DNA of 64,000 nucleotides from Tistlia sp040905785. GTDB taxonomy: Bacteria > Pseudomonadota > Alphaproteobacteria > Kiloniellales > DSM-21159. The DNA lies in assembly GCF_040905785.1 (NCBI RefSeq), contig NZ_JBBDQW010000072.1, positions 62,001-126,000 on the forward strand. Direction: 5' to 3'. The translations under genes were made by a program, and so were the position numbers. Positions 1-9,730 of this stretch are shown in pieces. Positions within the stretch are counted from its first letter, which is position 1; every line of letters begins with the position of its first letter. The notes beneath the pieces are model-generated. The model had not been told where the DNA came from and searched no databases. It saw only the letters and a program-made list of their open reading frames with translations.

Positions 1-486
1 GCCCTTGAAGCGGCGGCCGTCGCCGGGCTCGCGATTGCCGAGGTCGCGGCGACCCTCGTAGGCGTCGCCGGAGGCCAGCTCCTCGGTCCAGCGCAGGCCG
101 CCGCTCTCGTGGCCGATCTGGGCCAGGAAGTGGGCCCGGCGCAGCGGCGTTGCGATGCCGGCCGCGGTCATGGCCCCGACCAGCGGCGCATGGAACTGCG
201 CGACCCGCGCCCGGTCGGAGGCGAGCACGCAGGCGAGCCGCTCGAGGGACAGGCCGGGCGGCAGGGCGGCGCAGAGGCCGGCCAGCTCTGCCGCGCCCGG
301 CCGCACCAGACCGTCGGGCCGGCAGCGGCGCAGGGCGCTCTCGGTGCGCGCGCCCCACAACCCGTCCTCGGCGAGCGGTACGGCGAGGCCGAGGCGGCGG
401 CGGTTGGCGTTGAGCAGGATCTGCAGGAGGCGGACGTCGTGGCTGCGGTTCGGGCAGGCAGGCCCGACCGCCTGGTCGATCGGCAT
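1..486 (-). CDS. GH19 chitinase/endolysin-like protein, 3' end outside window
   Basis: The gene reads from an ATG at 486 down to base 1 without a stop, giving 162 residues of an incomplete protein. The first ~75 residues look like a small peptidoglycan-binding-type helical domain (DVRLLQILLNANRRRLG, then ALRRCRPDG). From about residue 125 comes a class I chitinase signature: HFLAQIGHESGG, whose Glu is the expected general acid, then EELASGDAYEGR, DLGN and GDGRRFKG. Family knowledge: GH19 domains of this size in bacteria are often endolysins or secreted cell-wall hydrolases cutting beta-1,4 links. No signal peptide is visible at the chosen start. It lies downstream of sua5 on the same strand, about 97 bases away. 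There are no phage neighbours in the visible part. The substrate (chitin or peptidoglycan) cannot be decided from sequence. Confidence 0.8.
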   Translation of the reverse strand, partial: MPIDQAVGPACPNRSHDVRLLQILLNANRRRLGLAVPLAEDGLWGARTESALRRCRPDGLVRPGAAELAGLCAALPPGLSLERLACVLASDRARVAQFHAPLVGAMTAAGIATPLRRAHFLAQIGHESGGLRWTEELASGDAYEGRRDLGNREPGDGRRFKG

Positions 487-582
487 GGCGCGGGGGTTCC
501 CCTTGGCTGCGCCGTCCTCCCGGCCGCCTCGGGTCCGCCCAGGATAGCGCCAGCCGCCGCGCGTCGCTCCTGCGACGGCCCC

Positions 583-1587
583 TTAGCCGCGCGGCGCGGC
601 GGCGCGGGCCAGGCGGTCGCGGATCGCCAGGCCCAGGCCCTCGGCCGGCACGGCCATGGCGGCGATCGCCCGGCCGGGGCCGGCGTCGAGGCGGCGCAGC
701 GCCTCGAACAGGTGGGCCGCCGCTTCGCGGGTGTCGCCGGTGGGGCTCAGGTTGATGGTCGCGGCGGCGCCCGCCGGCACCTCGGGGCCGAAGGCGAGCA
801 GCGCTTCGTCGGGCGCGACCGCGGTCGATTCCAGGCGCAGCGGCTTGCTCGGCGCGTAGTGACTGGCGAGCAGGCCGGGCGACAGGCGCGCGGCCCGGCT
901 TCCGCTCGACTCGAGCCGCCCGAGCGGGCCGGCCAGCGCCTCGATCTCCTCGAGCGGCAGGCCGCCCGGGCGCAGCAGCAGCGGCTCGGGTCCGACCAGG
1001 GAGACGACGGTGGATTCCAGGCCGATCGCGGTCGGGCCGTCGTCGAGGTAGAGCGCGACCGCGCCCCCCAGCTCCTCGGCGGCGTGCTCGGCGCGGGTCG
1101 GGCTGATCCGGCCCGAGCGGTTGGCGCTGGGCGCCGCAACCGGCCGGCCGACCGCCTGCAGCAGGGCGCGGGCGACCGGCTGGGCCGGCACGCGCAGGGC
1201 GACGCTGTCGAGTCCCGCCGAGCAGAGCAGGGCGATCCGGCTGTCGGCGCGGCGCGGCAGCACCAGGGTCAGGGGGCCCGGCCAGAAGCGCTCCGCCAGG
1301 CGCACGGCGAGCGCCGGGAAGACCGCTTCGCGGGACGCCGCCTCGAGGTCCGGCAGGTGGGCGATCAGCGGGTTGAAGCTGGGCCTGCCCTTGGCCGCGA
1401 AGATCGCCGCGACCGCCGCCGGGTCGGTGGCGTCGCCGCCCAGGCCGTAGACCGTCTCGGTCGGGAAGACGACCAGGCGGCCGGACCGCAGCGCCGCCGC
1501 CGCGCGCTCGATCGCCGCCGGGCTCGCCGGCAGGATCGCGCCGGCCTCGAGCGCCGTCGCTGCGTTATTGCCTTGGGTCCGGCTCAT
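583..1587 (-). CDS. sua5: L-threonylcarbamoyladenylate synthase (Sua5 type)
   Basis: Makes threonylcarbamoyl-AMP from threonine, bicarbonate and ATP, the first step of the t6A37 modification of ANN-decoding tRNAs, in the cytoplasm. The N-terminal ~200 residues carry the YrdC/TsaC fold: FPTETVYGLGGDA near residue 40, KGRPSFNPLIAHL, FWPGPLTLVL and SANRSGRISPT. A C-terminal Sua5 domain follows (SPGLLASHYAPSKPLRL), so this is the long Sua5 form and not the short TsaC form. The length of 334 residues fits. I chose the ATG at 1587 (MSRTQGNN) over an upstream in-frame ATG at 1629, which adds a non-conserved tail. A CATAAT box ends only six bases before this ATG, so the mRNA may be leaderless. It is divergent from parA. 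Confidence 0.93.
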   Translation of the reverse strand: MSRTQGNNAATALEAGAILPASPAAIERAAAALRSGRLVVFPTETVYGLGGDATDPAAVAAIFAAKGRPSFNPLIAHLPDLEAASREAVFPALAVRLAERFWPGPLTLVLPRRADSRIALLCSAGLDSVALRVPAQPVARALLQAVGRPVAAPSANRSGRISPTRAEHAAEELGGAVALYLDDGPTAIGLESTVVSLVGPEPLLLRPGGLPLEEIEALAGPLGRLESSGSRAARLSPGLLASHYAPSKPLRLESTAVAPDEALLAFGPEVPAGAAATINLSPTGDTREAAAHLFEALRRLDAGPGRAIAAMAVPAEGLGLAIRDRLARAAAPRG

Positions 1588-1659
1588 CCGCCTATTATGT
1601 TGCAGTTGCGAACAATCTGCGCTCACCACGCCGATGCGGCGTCATAGGGGGAAGAGGCG

Positions 1660-2298
1660 ATGGCAGCAACGGTCATCACCGTGGCCCAGCAGAAGGGCGG
1701 CGCCGGCAAGACGACCCTGGCCGCGCACCTTGCCGTCGCCTTCACCGCCATGAAGCGCTCGGTCGCGATCGTCGATATCGACCCGCAGCAGTCCCTTAGC
1801 GCCTGGTACCGGATGCGCGAGGCCGCCTTCGGCGATGCCGGCGCTGGCGTCCTGGCCAGCCAGATCAAGGGCTGGCGGACCAAGAACGAGGTCGACCGCC
1901 TGGCCCGCGACTACGACATCGTGCTCATCGACTCGCCGCCGCACATGGAGACCGAGGCCAAGATCGCGGTGCGTGCCGCCGGCCTCGTCGTGGTGCCGGT
2001 GCAGCCCTCGCCGATGGACCTTTGGGCGACCCAGCCGACCCTCGAGCTCGCGCGGGCCGAGAAGGTGCCGGTGCTGATCGTGCTCAACCGCGTGCCGCCG
2101 CGCGGCACCCTGGCCGAGGCCATGATCGCGGCGATCGGCGAGCTCGGTGTCCCGGTCGCCCGCACGCGCGTCGGCAATCGCGCCGTCTTCGCCTCGGCGC
2201 TCGCCGAGGGCCGCGCGGTCGGCGAAGTCCAGCCGCGCAGCAAGGCGGCCAAGGAGATCGCGGCGTTGGCCAAGGAGATCCTGAAGGCCGCAGGGTAG
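1660..2298 (+). CDS. orphan ParA/MinD-family ATPase
   Basis: Deviant Walker A ATPase of 212 residues. KGGAGKTTLAAHL at residues 11-23 contains the signature lysine of ParA/MinD proteins, VDIDPQQS is the A' motif, and DYDIVLIDSPP is Walker B. Such proteins dimerise on ATP and position DNA or protein cargo on the nucleoid or membrane. There is no N-terminal helix-turn-helix, so this is a short chromosomal/orphan ParA. No parB, parS array or cargo gene lies beside it: the neighbours are divergent sua5 and a convergent dehydrogenase. The cargo is therefore unknown. A strong purine-rich ribosome site (gggggaagagg) precedes the ATG. A 9-bp perfect hairpin follows at 2316-2344. Confidence 0.9.
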   Translation: MAATVITVAQQKGGAGKTTLAAHLAVAFTAMKRSVAIVDIDPQQSLSAWYRMREAAFGDAGAGVLASQIKGWRTKNEVDRLARDYDIVLIDSPPHMETEAKIAVRAAGLVVVPVQPSPMDLWATQPTLELARAEKVPVLIVLNRVPPRGTLAEAMIAAIGELGVPVARTRVGNRAVFASALAEGRAVGEVQPRSKAAKEIAALAKEILKAAG

Positions 2299-2315
2299 GC
2301 AGCGGGCCGGGGCTT

Positions 2316-2344
2316 CCACGCCCTCCGCCTGTCGAAGGGCGTGG
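2316..2344. terminator. Hairpin between convergent genes
   Basis: A perfect 9-bp inverted repeat, CCACGCCCT and AGGGCGTGG, with an 11-base loop lies 18 bases past the parA stop and 30 bases past the stop of the convergent dehydrogenase. There is no T-tract on either strand, so it is either a factor-assisted terminator or simply a transcript-end hairpin. Confidence 0.45.
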
Positions 2345-2373
2345 GCGCGCGGCCGGGCGAGGAGCCCGCCGCT

Positions 2374-3273
2374 TCAGCCGCCTTCCTCCCCCGGCAGGGT
2401 CAGGCCGGCGTTGCGGGCGTAGACCTTGGCAACGGCGGCGTCGTCCTCGCGGCCCAGGCCCAGGCCGCTGGCGGCCAGGAACTGCTGCAGGGCGGCGGCG
2501 CTGAGCGGCGCCGAGAAGCGGGCCGCGCGGGCGATGTCGGAGACGATGCCGAGGTCCTTGACGAAGATCTCGACCGCCGAACGCGGCCGATAGTCGCCCT
2601 CGGCGATGTGAGGTCCCCGGTTCTCGAACATCCAGGAGCTGCCGGCGCACTGCGAGATCACCCTCAGGCAGTCGGCCGGCGCCACGCCCTGGGTCATGCC
2701 GAAGGTCATGGCCTCGGCGGCGGCGGCGATGTGCACGCCGGCGAGCAGCTGGTTGACCATCTTCATCGCCGAGGCCGGCCCGGCCGTGTCGCCGAGCCGG
2801 AAGACCGTCGCCGCCATCGCCTCGAGCAGCGGCTCGGCGGCGGCGAAGGCCTGGGGGCTGCCGGAGGCCATCATGGTCAGGGCGCCCTCGGCGGCCTTGG
2901 CGGCGCCGCCGGAGATCGGCGCGTCGAGATAGAGCAGGCCCGCCTCGCCCAGGCGCTGCTCGAAGTCGCGCGCCGCCGCCGGCGCGACGGTGGCGCAGCC
3001 GAGGACGAGCGCCCCGGGCTTCAGCGCCGCGGCGACGCCGGACTCGCCGAACAGGACGGTCGCCATCTGCTCGGCGTTGACCACGACAAGCACCAGGGCG
3101 TCGAGCGCGCCGGCGACCTCGGCGAGCGCGCCGCCCCGGCCGCCCTCCGCCTCGAAGCGCGCGACCTGCTCGGGGGCGAGGTCGAAGCCGTGCACGGTGA
3201 GACCGGCGCGCAGCAGCGAGCGCCCCATGCCGTAGCCCATGGAGCCGAGACCGACCAGACCGACCGTGGACAT
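2374..3273 (-). CDS. ltnD: L-threonate dehydrogenase-like (3-hydroxyisobutyrate dehydrogenase family)
   Basis: A 299-residue NAD-dependent beta-hydroxyacid dehydrogenase. The N-terminus has the Rossmann signature GLGSMGYGMG. LDAPISGGAAKAAEG near residue 120 is the substrate loop, and MKMVNQLLAGVHIAAAAEAM around residue 170 contains the catalytic lysine. These blocks match the LtnD/YgbJ subgroup closely from memory. That subgroup oxidises L-threonate to 2-oxo-tetronate. The kinase (LtnC/OtnK) and isomerase/aldolase partners that normally sit beside it are absent here, so the true substrate is less certain. The ATG at 3273 is preceded by an excellent ribosome site (gggaggaagga). It is the last gene of a minus-strand group behind the CysQ-like phosphatase, with a 44-base gap. 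Confidence 0.78.
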   Translation of the reverse strand: MSTVGLVGLGSMGYGMGRSLLRAGLTVHGFDLAPEQVARFEAEGGRGGALAEVAGALDALVLVVVNAEQMATVLFGESGVAAALKPGALVLGCATVAPAAARDFEQRLGEAGLLYLDAPISGGAAKAAEGALTMMASGSPQAFAAAEPLLEAMAATVFRLGDTAGPASAMKMVNQLLAGVHIAAAAEAMTFGMTQGVAPADCLRVISQCAGSSWMFENRGPHIAEGDYRPRSAVEIFVKDLGIVSDIARAARFSAPLSAAALQQFLAASGLGLGREDDAAVAKVYARNAGLTLPGEEGG

Positions 3274-3317
3274 CTTCCTTCCTCCCTTGGCGGCGACGCC
3301 GGGAGCCTCGCCGAGCG

Positions 3318-4118
3318 CTACTTGCCGCCGAAGGCGACGAAGTGCGGGTTGCGCCAGCCCGGCTTGCCGTAGGCCAGGCGCTGGCCGTCGAGCGTCTCGA
3401 CGCGGCCGCCGGCGGCCTCCAGCACGGCCTGGCCGGCGGCGGTATCCCATTCCATGGTCGGGCCGAAGCGCGGGTAGAGGTCGGCGCGGCCGCTGGCGAT
3501 CAGGCAGAACTTGACCGAGGAGCCGGCGGCCAGGGTCTGGCCGATCTGGAAGCCGGCCAAGTAGTCCTCGATCTGCGCGTCGTCGCCGTGACGCCGGCTC
3601 GCGACCACGGTCAGGCCCTCCTCGGGCACCTCGCGCACGGTGATCGGCATCGGCGGCTGGTCGGTCTGGGAGAAGGTCGCCTTGCTCTCGCTGCCGGCCC
3701 AGGTCATCGCCAGCGCCGGCGCGTGGACGACGCCGGCGATCGGCCGGCCGTCCTGGATCAGCGCGATGTTGACGGTGAATTCGCCGTTGCGCGACAGGAA
3801 CTCCTTGGTGCCGTCCAGCGGGTCGACCAGCCAGAACAGGTCGTGCGGGCCGATCCGCGGCTCGACGCCGTTGCTGAAGGACTCCTCCGAGACCACCGGC
3901 ACGTCGGGCGTCAGCTTGGCCAGGGCGTCGAGGATGAACTCCTCGCAGGCGACGTCGGCGGCGGTGACGGGGGAATCGTCGGCCTTCTGCAGGACCTCGA
4001 TGGCTTCACCCTCGGCATAGTAGCCGAGCACGACCTTGCCGGCCCGCTCGGCGATCAGCCGGAGGACGGAGAGCAGATCGTCGGCGGTGGCGTCGTCATC
4101 GTTCACCGGCGGCTTCAT
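3318..4118 (-). CDS. cysQ: 3'(2'),5'-bisphosphate nucleotidase CysQ-like (inositol monophosphatase family)
   Basis: A 266-residue member of the Mg-dependent, Li-sensitive phosphatase family. The metal-binding Glu is in VVSEESF (about residue 70), followed by FWLVDPLDGTKEF (the family's DPxDGT motif with two Asp ligands) and, C-terminal, MEWDTAAGQAVLEAAGG (WDxAAG motif). KEFLSRNGEFTVNIAL is typical of CysQ rather than of inositol phosphatases. The expected role is hydrolysis of 3'-phosphoadenosine 5'-phosphate to AMP, recycling the by-product of sulfate assimilation or sulfotransfer. It starts 17 bases after the stop of the molybdoenzyme gene and is probably cotranscribed with it. No other sulfur gene is nearby. 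Confidence 0.88.
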   Translation of the reverse strand: MKPPVNDDDATADDLLSVLRLIAERAGKVVLGYYAEGEAIEVLQKADDSPVTAADVACEEFILDALAKLTPDVPVVSEESFSNGVEPRIGPHDLFWLVDPLDGTKEFLSRNGEFTVNIALIQDGRPIAGVVHAPALAMTWAGSESKATFSQTDQPPMPITVREVPEEGLTVVASRRHGDDAQIEDYLAGFQIGQTLAAGSSVKFCLIASGRADLYPRFGPTMEWDTAAGQAVLEAAGGRVETLDGQRLAYGKPGWRNPHFVAFGGK

Positions 4119-4135
4119 CCTCCGTGCGACTCGTC

Positions 4136-6466
<2,331 letters not shown>

Positions 6467-6592
6467 GCCGTCGCTCCGTCTTCCGTTGCTGGCCGAGTGG
6501 GGAGGGCGCCTGCCGGGGAGGCGCAGGGAGGCATGATAGGCAAGCCCTCGACGGGGGCGAAAGGGAAAACTGGCCGCCGGCCGTGGCGCGGG

Positions 6593-7021
6593 TCAATCCT
6601 CGGCGAGGCGCGGCGCCTCGATGGAATCCAGGGCGTCGCCGCCGCTGGGCGGGGCGGCGTCGAAGCTGGCCCAGCCGTACTTGCGGCCGGTCGGTGGCAG
6701 CAGTTCCTGGGCGCCGTGGGCGTGCAGGTAGGCCTTGGCGACCATGTGGGCGGTGATCGGCGCGGTCAGCAGCAGGAACAGCGTGATCAGCAGCTCGTGC
6801 AGCGTGAAGGTGCCGCTCGACAGAAAATAGACCATCGAGGCGAGCAGGGCGCCGCCGACGCCCAGCGTCGTCGCCTTGGTCGGGGCGTGCAGCCGGGTCA
6901 TCAGATCCGGCAGCTTGGCCAGGCCGTAGGAGCCGACCAGGCCGAAGACGCCGGCGATCACGATTAGCAGCACGACCAGCAGCTCGGCGAGGACGTCCAG
7001 TGGAAAGCTCTCCATCGTCAT
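6593..7021 (-). CDS. mnhG: Cation/proton antiporter subunit G (MnhG/MrpG/PhaG)
   Basis: A 142-residue membrane protein, last gene of the Mrp operon. Three membrane spans are visible: LLVVLLIVIAGVFGLVGSYG, then after the conserved LPDLMTRLHAPTKATTLGVGGALL block a second, and ELLITLFLLLTAPITAHMVA. The LHAPTKATTLG motif is diagnostic of subunit G. The soluble tail after KAYLHAHGAQELLPP is longer than in many homologues. G is needed for assembly of the hetero-oligomeric Na+(K+)/H+ antiporter. It starts 10 bases past the mnhF stop. Confidence 0.93.
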   Translation of the reverse strand: MTMESFPLDVLAELLVVLLIVIAGVFGLVGSYGLAKLPDLMTRLHAPTKATTLGVGGALLASMVYFLSSGTFTLHELLITLFLLLTAPITAHMVAKAYLHAHGAQELLPPTGRKYGWASFDAAPPSGGDALDSIEAPRLAED

Positions 7022-7031
7022 GCGCTCCCGG

Positions 7032-7301
7032 TCACTCGATGATGTCGCCGCGCAGCACGAACTTCGTGAAGGCGACGGTCGAGATGAAGCCGACCATGGC
7101 GAACAGTAGCGAGGCCTCGAAGTAGACCGTCGTGCCGAACTGGATCCCGAACAGCATCAGGATGGCGATGCCGTTGATGACCATGGTGTCGAGGGCCAGG
7201 ACCCGGTCGGCGATGGTCGGGCCCTTGGCGAGGCGCCAGAGGTTGAGGCCGAGCGCCAGGCCGAAGCAGCCGAAGCCGAAGAGCAGCGCGTACTCGATCA
7301 T
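7032..7301 (-). CDS. mnhF: Cation/proton antiporter subunit F (MnhF/MrpF/PhaF)
   Basis: An 89-residue protein with three membrane spans and the subunit F signature GPTIADRVLALDTM (residues 27-40), followed by VINGIAILMLFG. Its ATG at 7301 overlaps the stop codon of mnhE by four bases, which suggests translational coupling. A much longer upstream frame is open in the same phase but is antisense-like noise inside mnhE and mnhD. I placed the start at MIEYALLFGF because this matches normal MrpF length (85-95 residues). Confidence 0.93.
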   Translation of the reverse strand: MIEYALLFGFGCFGLALGLNLWRLAKGPTIADRVLALDTMVINGIAILMLFGIQFGTTVYFEASLLFAMVGFISTVAFTKFVLRGDIIE

Positions 7302-7789
7302 TCGAAGATCTCCTTGAGCCGGGTCTCGTAGCGTCGCTTGATGGCGTCGCGCGCCGCCTCCGGGTCCGGCTCGTCGAGACAGTGCACCAGCAGGCTGCGG
7401 CCGTCGGCCGAAAGATCGGACGAGACCGTCCCCGGCGTCATGGTGATGGTTCCGGCCAGGACCGTGATCGCCTCCGGCGTGCGCAGGTCCAGGGGGATGG
7501 TCACGAAGCAGGGCGCGAGCCTCCGGTTCGGCTTGAACACGATGACTTTGGCGACGACGACGTTGGCGACGACGATGTCCCAGAGCACGAGCAGGACGTA
7601 GCCCGCGATTTTGAGCGGTCCGCGCGGGGTCGCCCGGTCGGGCCAGAAGCGCTGCGTCGCCAGCGGGATCAGCAGGCCCAGGATCGCGCCCAGAAGCAGC
7701 CCGCCCAGGGAAAAATTGTTGAGCAGCAGCAGCCAGACCACGGTCAGCGCGACCGAGAGCAGCGGGTGGGGCAGGAGCTTGCGGAACAT
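7298..7789 (-). CDS. mnhE: Cation/proton antiporter subunit E (MnhE/MrpE/PhaE)
   Basis: A 163-residue protein beginning MFRKLLPHPLLSVALTVVWLLLLNNFSLGGLLLGAILG, which gives two closely spaced membrane spans. They are followed by the family-typical cytosolic part: KPNRRLAPCFVTIPLDLRT, then TITMTPGTVSSDLSADG, with the TPGT motif and LLVHCLDEPDP. E is a small accessory subunit of the Mrp complex. It begins 18 bases after mnhD and overlaps mnhF by four bases. Confidence 0.93.
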   Translation of the reverse strand: MFRKLLPHPLLSVALTVVWLLLLNNFSLGGLLLGAILGLLIPLATQRFWPDRATPRGPLKIAGYVLLVLWDIVVANVVVAKVIVFKPNRRLAPCFVTIPLDLRTPEAITVLAGTITMTPGTVSSDLSADGRSLLVHCLDEPDPEAARDAIKRRYETRLKEIFE

Positions 7790-7807
7790 GGCCTCGCCTC
7801 CCTCCGG

Positions 7808-9337
7808 TCAGCCGCCGGCCGCGCGCTCGGCGCCGAGCACGGCCTCGATGTAGCCGGCTGGCGCATAGAGCTGCTCGGCCGTTCCCTCCAGGAAGCCCGT
7901 CACCGGACCGGCCAGCGCGCTCAGCACGACCATGCCGGCCAGCACCGCCGCGGTCGCCACGATCGGCAGCACCGGGCGCGCCGCCGCCGCGGCCTCGATC
8001 CGGCCCTCGAGCGCCGCGCTCTTCCAGAACAGCGCCGAGCCGGCGCGCGCGAAGCCGACGATGGTGACCAGCGAGGTCGCCAGGATCAGCGTCCAGATCA
8101 CCGCCGTCGCCTCGCCGCCGCGCGCGCTGTCGAGCACCAGGAGCTTGCCGAGAAAGCCGCTGAGCGGCGGCATCCCGGCCATGCCGATCGCGGCCAGGAA
8201 GAACAGGCTGGCGAGCAGGCCGGTCTGGGCGAAGCGCGGTGCGGCCTCGAGCCGATCGCCGAAGCGGCCGCGGCGCGCCGCTACCAGGTCGGCGACCAGG
8301 AACAGCGCCGCCGCCGCCAGGGTCGAATGGACGAGGTAATAGAGCGCCGCCGCGGTCGCCGCCGGCGTGAACAGCGCGACCGCGGTCAACAGCGTGCCCA
8401 TCGAGGCGATCAGCGCGTAGCAGATCAACCGCATCAGGCCGCCGGCACCGAGCACCCCGGCCGTGCCGAGGACCAGGGTGACCAGGGCCGCCGGCAGCAG
8501 CCAATCGCCGGCCGAGGCGGCGCCGTCGCCGGCCCCGGCGCCGAAGACCAGGGTATAGACCCTGATGATCGAATAGGCCCCGACCTTGGTCATGATGGCG
8601 AAGAGCGCGGCGACCGGGGCCGGCGCGTTGGCATAGGTCCCGGGCAGCCAGAAGTGCAGCGGCACCAGCGCCGCCTTGACCGCGAATACGACCAGCAGCA
8701 GCAGGGCGCCGACGCGCAGCAGGGCCTCGTCGCCGGGCGCCACCTGCTGCACCTTGACCGCGAGATCGGCCATGTTGAGCGTGCCGGTGACGGCGTAGAT
8801 CGTGCCGACCGCGAAGAGGAACAGGGTCGAGCCGGCCAGGTTGACGACGATGTACTGGACGCCCGCCTTGAGGCGCTCGGCGCCGCCGCCGTGGAGCATC
8901 AGGCCGTAGGAGGCGATCAGCAGGACCTCGAAGAAGACGAAGAGGTTGAAGAGGTCGCCGGTCAGGAAGGCGCCATTGACGCCCATCAGCTGGAACTGGA
9001 ACAGCGGGTGGAAGTGCCGCCCCCGGGCGTCCCAGCCGCTGGAGATCGCGTAGGTCAGCACCGCCGCCGCGAGCAGACCCGTCAGCAGGAGCATCAGGGC
9101 CGAGAGGCGATCGAGCACCAGCACGATGCCGAAGGGCGCCGGCCAGTTGCCGAGCTCGTAGATCTCCGGCCCGCCGCCGGCCGCGCGCAGGGCGAGGCCG
9201 AGCGAGACCGCGACCAGCGCCGCCGTGCCGACGGCCGAGAAGACGCGCTGCAGGGTCAGGCTGTGGCGCACCGCCAGCACCAGCAGCGGCGCGAGCATTG
9301 CCGGCAGGATGACGGGGACGACGATCCAGTGGTTCAT
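7808..9337 (-). CDS. mnhD: Cation/proton antiporter subunit D (MnhD/MrpD/PhaD)
   Basis: A 509-residue polytopic protein homologous to NuoM/N-type proton-translocating subunits. Recognisable blocks are FQLMGVNGAFLTGDLFNLFVFFEVLLIASYGLM (TM4-5 with the conserved Glu of FFEVLL), VKAALVPLHFWLPGTYANAP (TM7 Lys and the HFWLP motif) and GLPPLSGF-like GMPPLSGFLGKL. These residues form the proton path in the family. The ATG at 9337 overlaps the mnhC stop by four bases. An open frame further upstream is rejected because it is arginine-rich and overlaps mnhC. Confidence 0.95.
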   Translation of the reverse strand: MNHWIVVPVILPAMLAPLLVLAVRHSLTLQRVFSAVGTAALVAVSLGLALRAAGGGPEIYELGNWPAPFGIVLVLDRLSALMLLLTGLLAAAVLTYAISSGWDARGRHFHPLFQFQLMGVNGAFLTGDLFNLFVFFEVLLIASYGLMLHGGGAERLKAGVQYIVVNLAGSTLFLFAVGTIYAVTGTLNMADLAVKVQQVAPGDEALLRVGALLLLVVFAVKAALVPLHFWLPGTYANAPAPVAALFAIMTKVGAYSIIRVYTLVFGAGAGDGAASAGDWLLPAALVTLVLGTAGVLGAGGLMRLICYALIASMGTLLTAVALFTPAATAAALYYLVHSTLAAAALFLVADLVAARRGRFGDRLEAAPRFAQTGLLASLFFLAAIGMAGMPPLSGFLGKLLVLDSARGGEATAVIWTLILATSLVTIVGFARAGSALFWKSAALEGRIEAAAAARPVLPIVATAAVLAGMVVLSALAGPVTGFLEGTAEQLYAPAGYIEAVLGAERAAGG

Positions 9338-9729
9338 CGGCGCTCGGCCTCCGCCGCCTCGCCGGCTGGACCGGTTTGGATCCCCCACTCCTGCGCCGTG
9401 GCGTCGAGCTCGGGGGTGTCGACGGCGTCGGTGCCGCACTCGAGGTAGGCCCTCAGCGCCAGGATCGTGACCAGGGCCGTCATGCCGAAGGAGATCACGA
9501 TCGCCGTCAGCACCAGCGCCTGGGGCAGGGGATCGGTGTAGCCCGCGGCGTCGTCGGAGATCACGGGCGGGCGATGGACCGCAAGGCGGCCGGTCGCGAA
9601 GAGGAAGACGTTGACGGCGTAGGACAAGAGGGCGACGCCGATGATCACGGGAAAGGTGCGGGCGCGCAGCAGCAGGTAGACGCCCGCGGCCGTCATCGCG
9701 CCGATCCCGCTGGCGACCAGCAACTCCAT
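9334..9729 (-). CDS. mnhC: Cation/proton antiporter subunit C (MnhC/MrpC/PhaC)
   Basis: A 131-residue NuoK-like protein with three membrane spans: LLVASGIGAMTAAGVYLLL, then FPVIIGVALLSYAVNVFLFATG, then the DPLPQALVLTAIVISFGMTALVT segment, which is the most conserved stretch of MrpC. It starts one base after the mnhAB stop and overlaps mnhD by four bases. The C-terminal tail past ALRAYLECG is hydrophilic and not conserved. Confidence 0.94.
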   Translation of the reverse strand: MELLVASGIGAMTAAGVYLLLRARTFPVIIGVALLSYAVNVFLFATGRLAVHRPPVISDDAAGYTDPLPQALVLTAIVISFGMTALVTILALRAYLECGTDAVDTPELDATAQEWGIQTGPAGEAAEAERR

Positions 9730-9730
9730 G

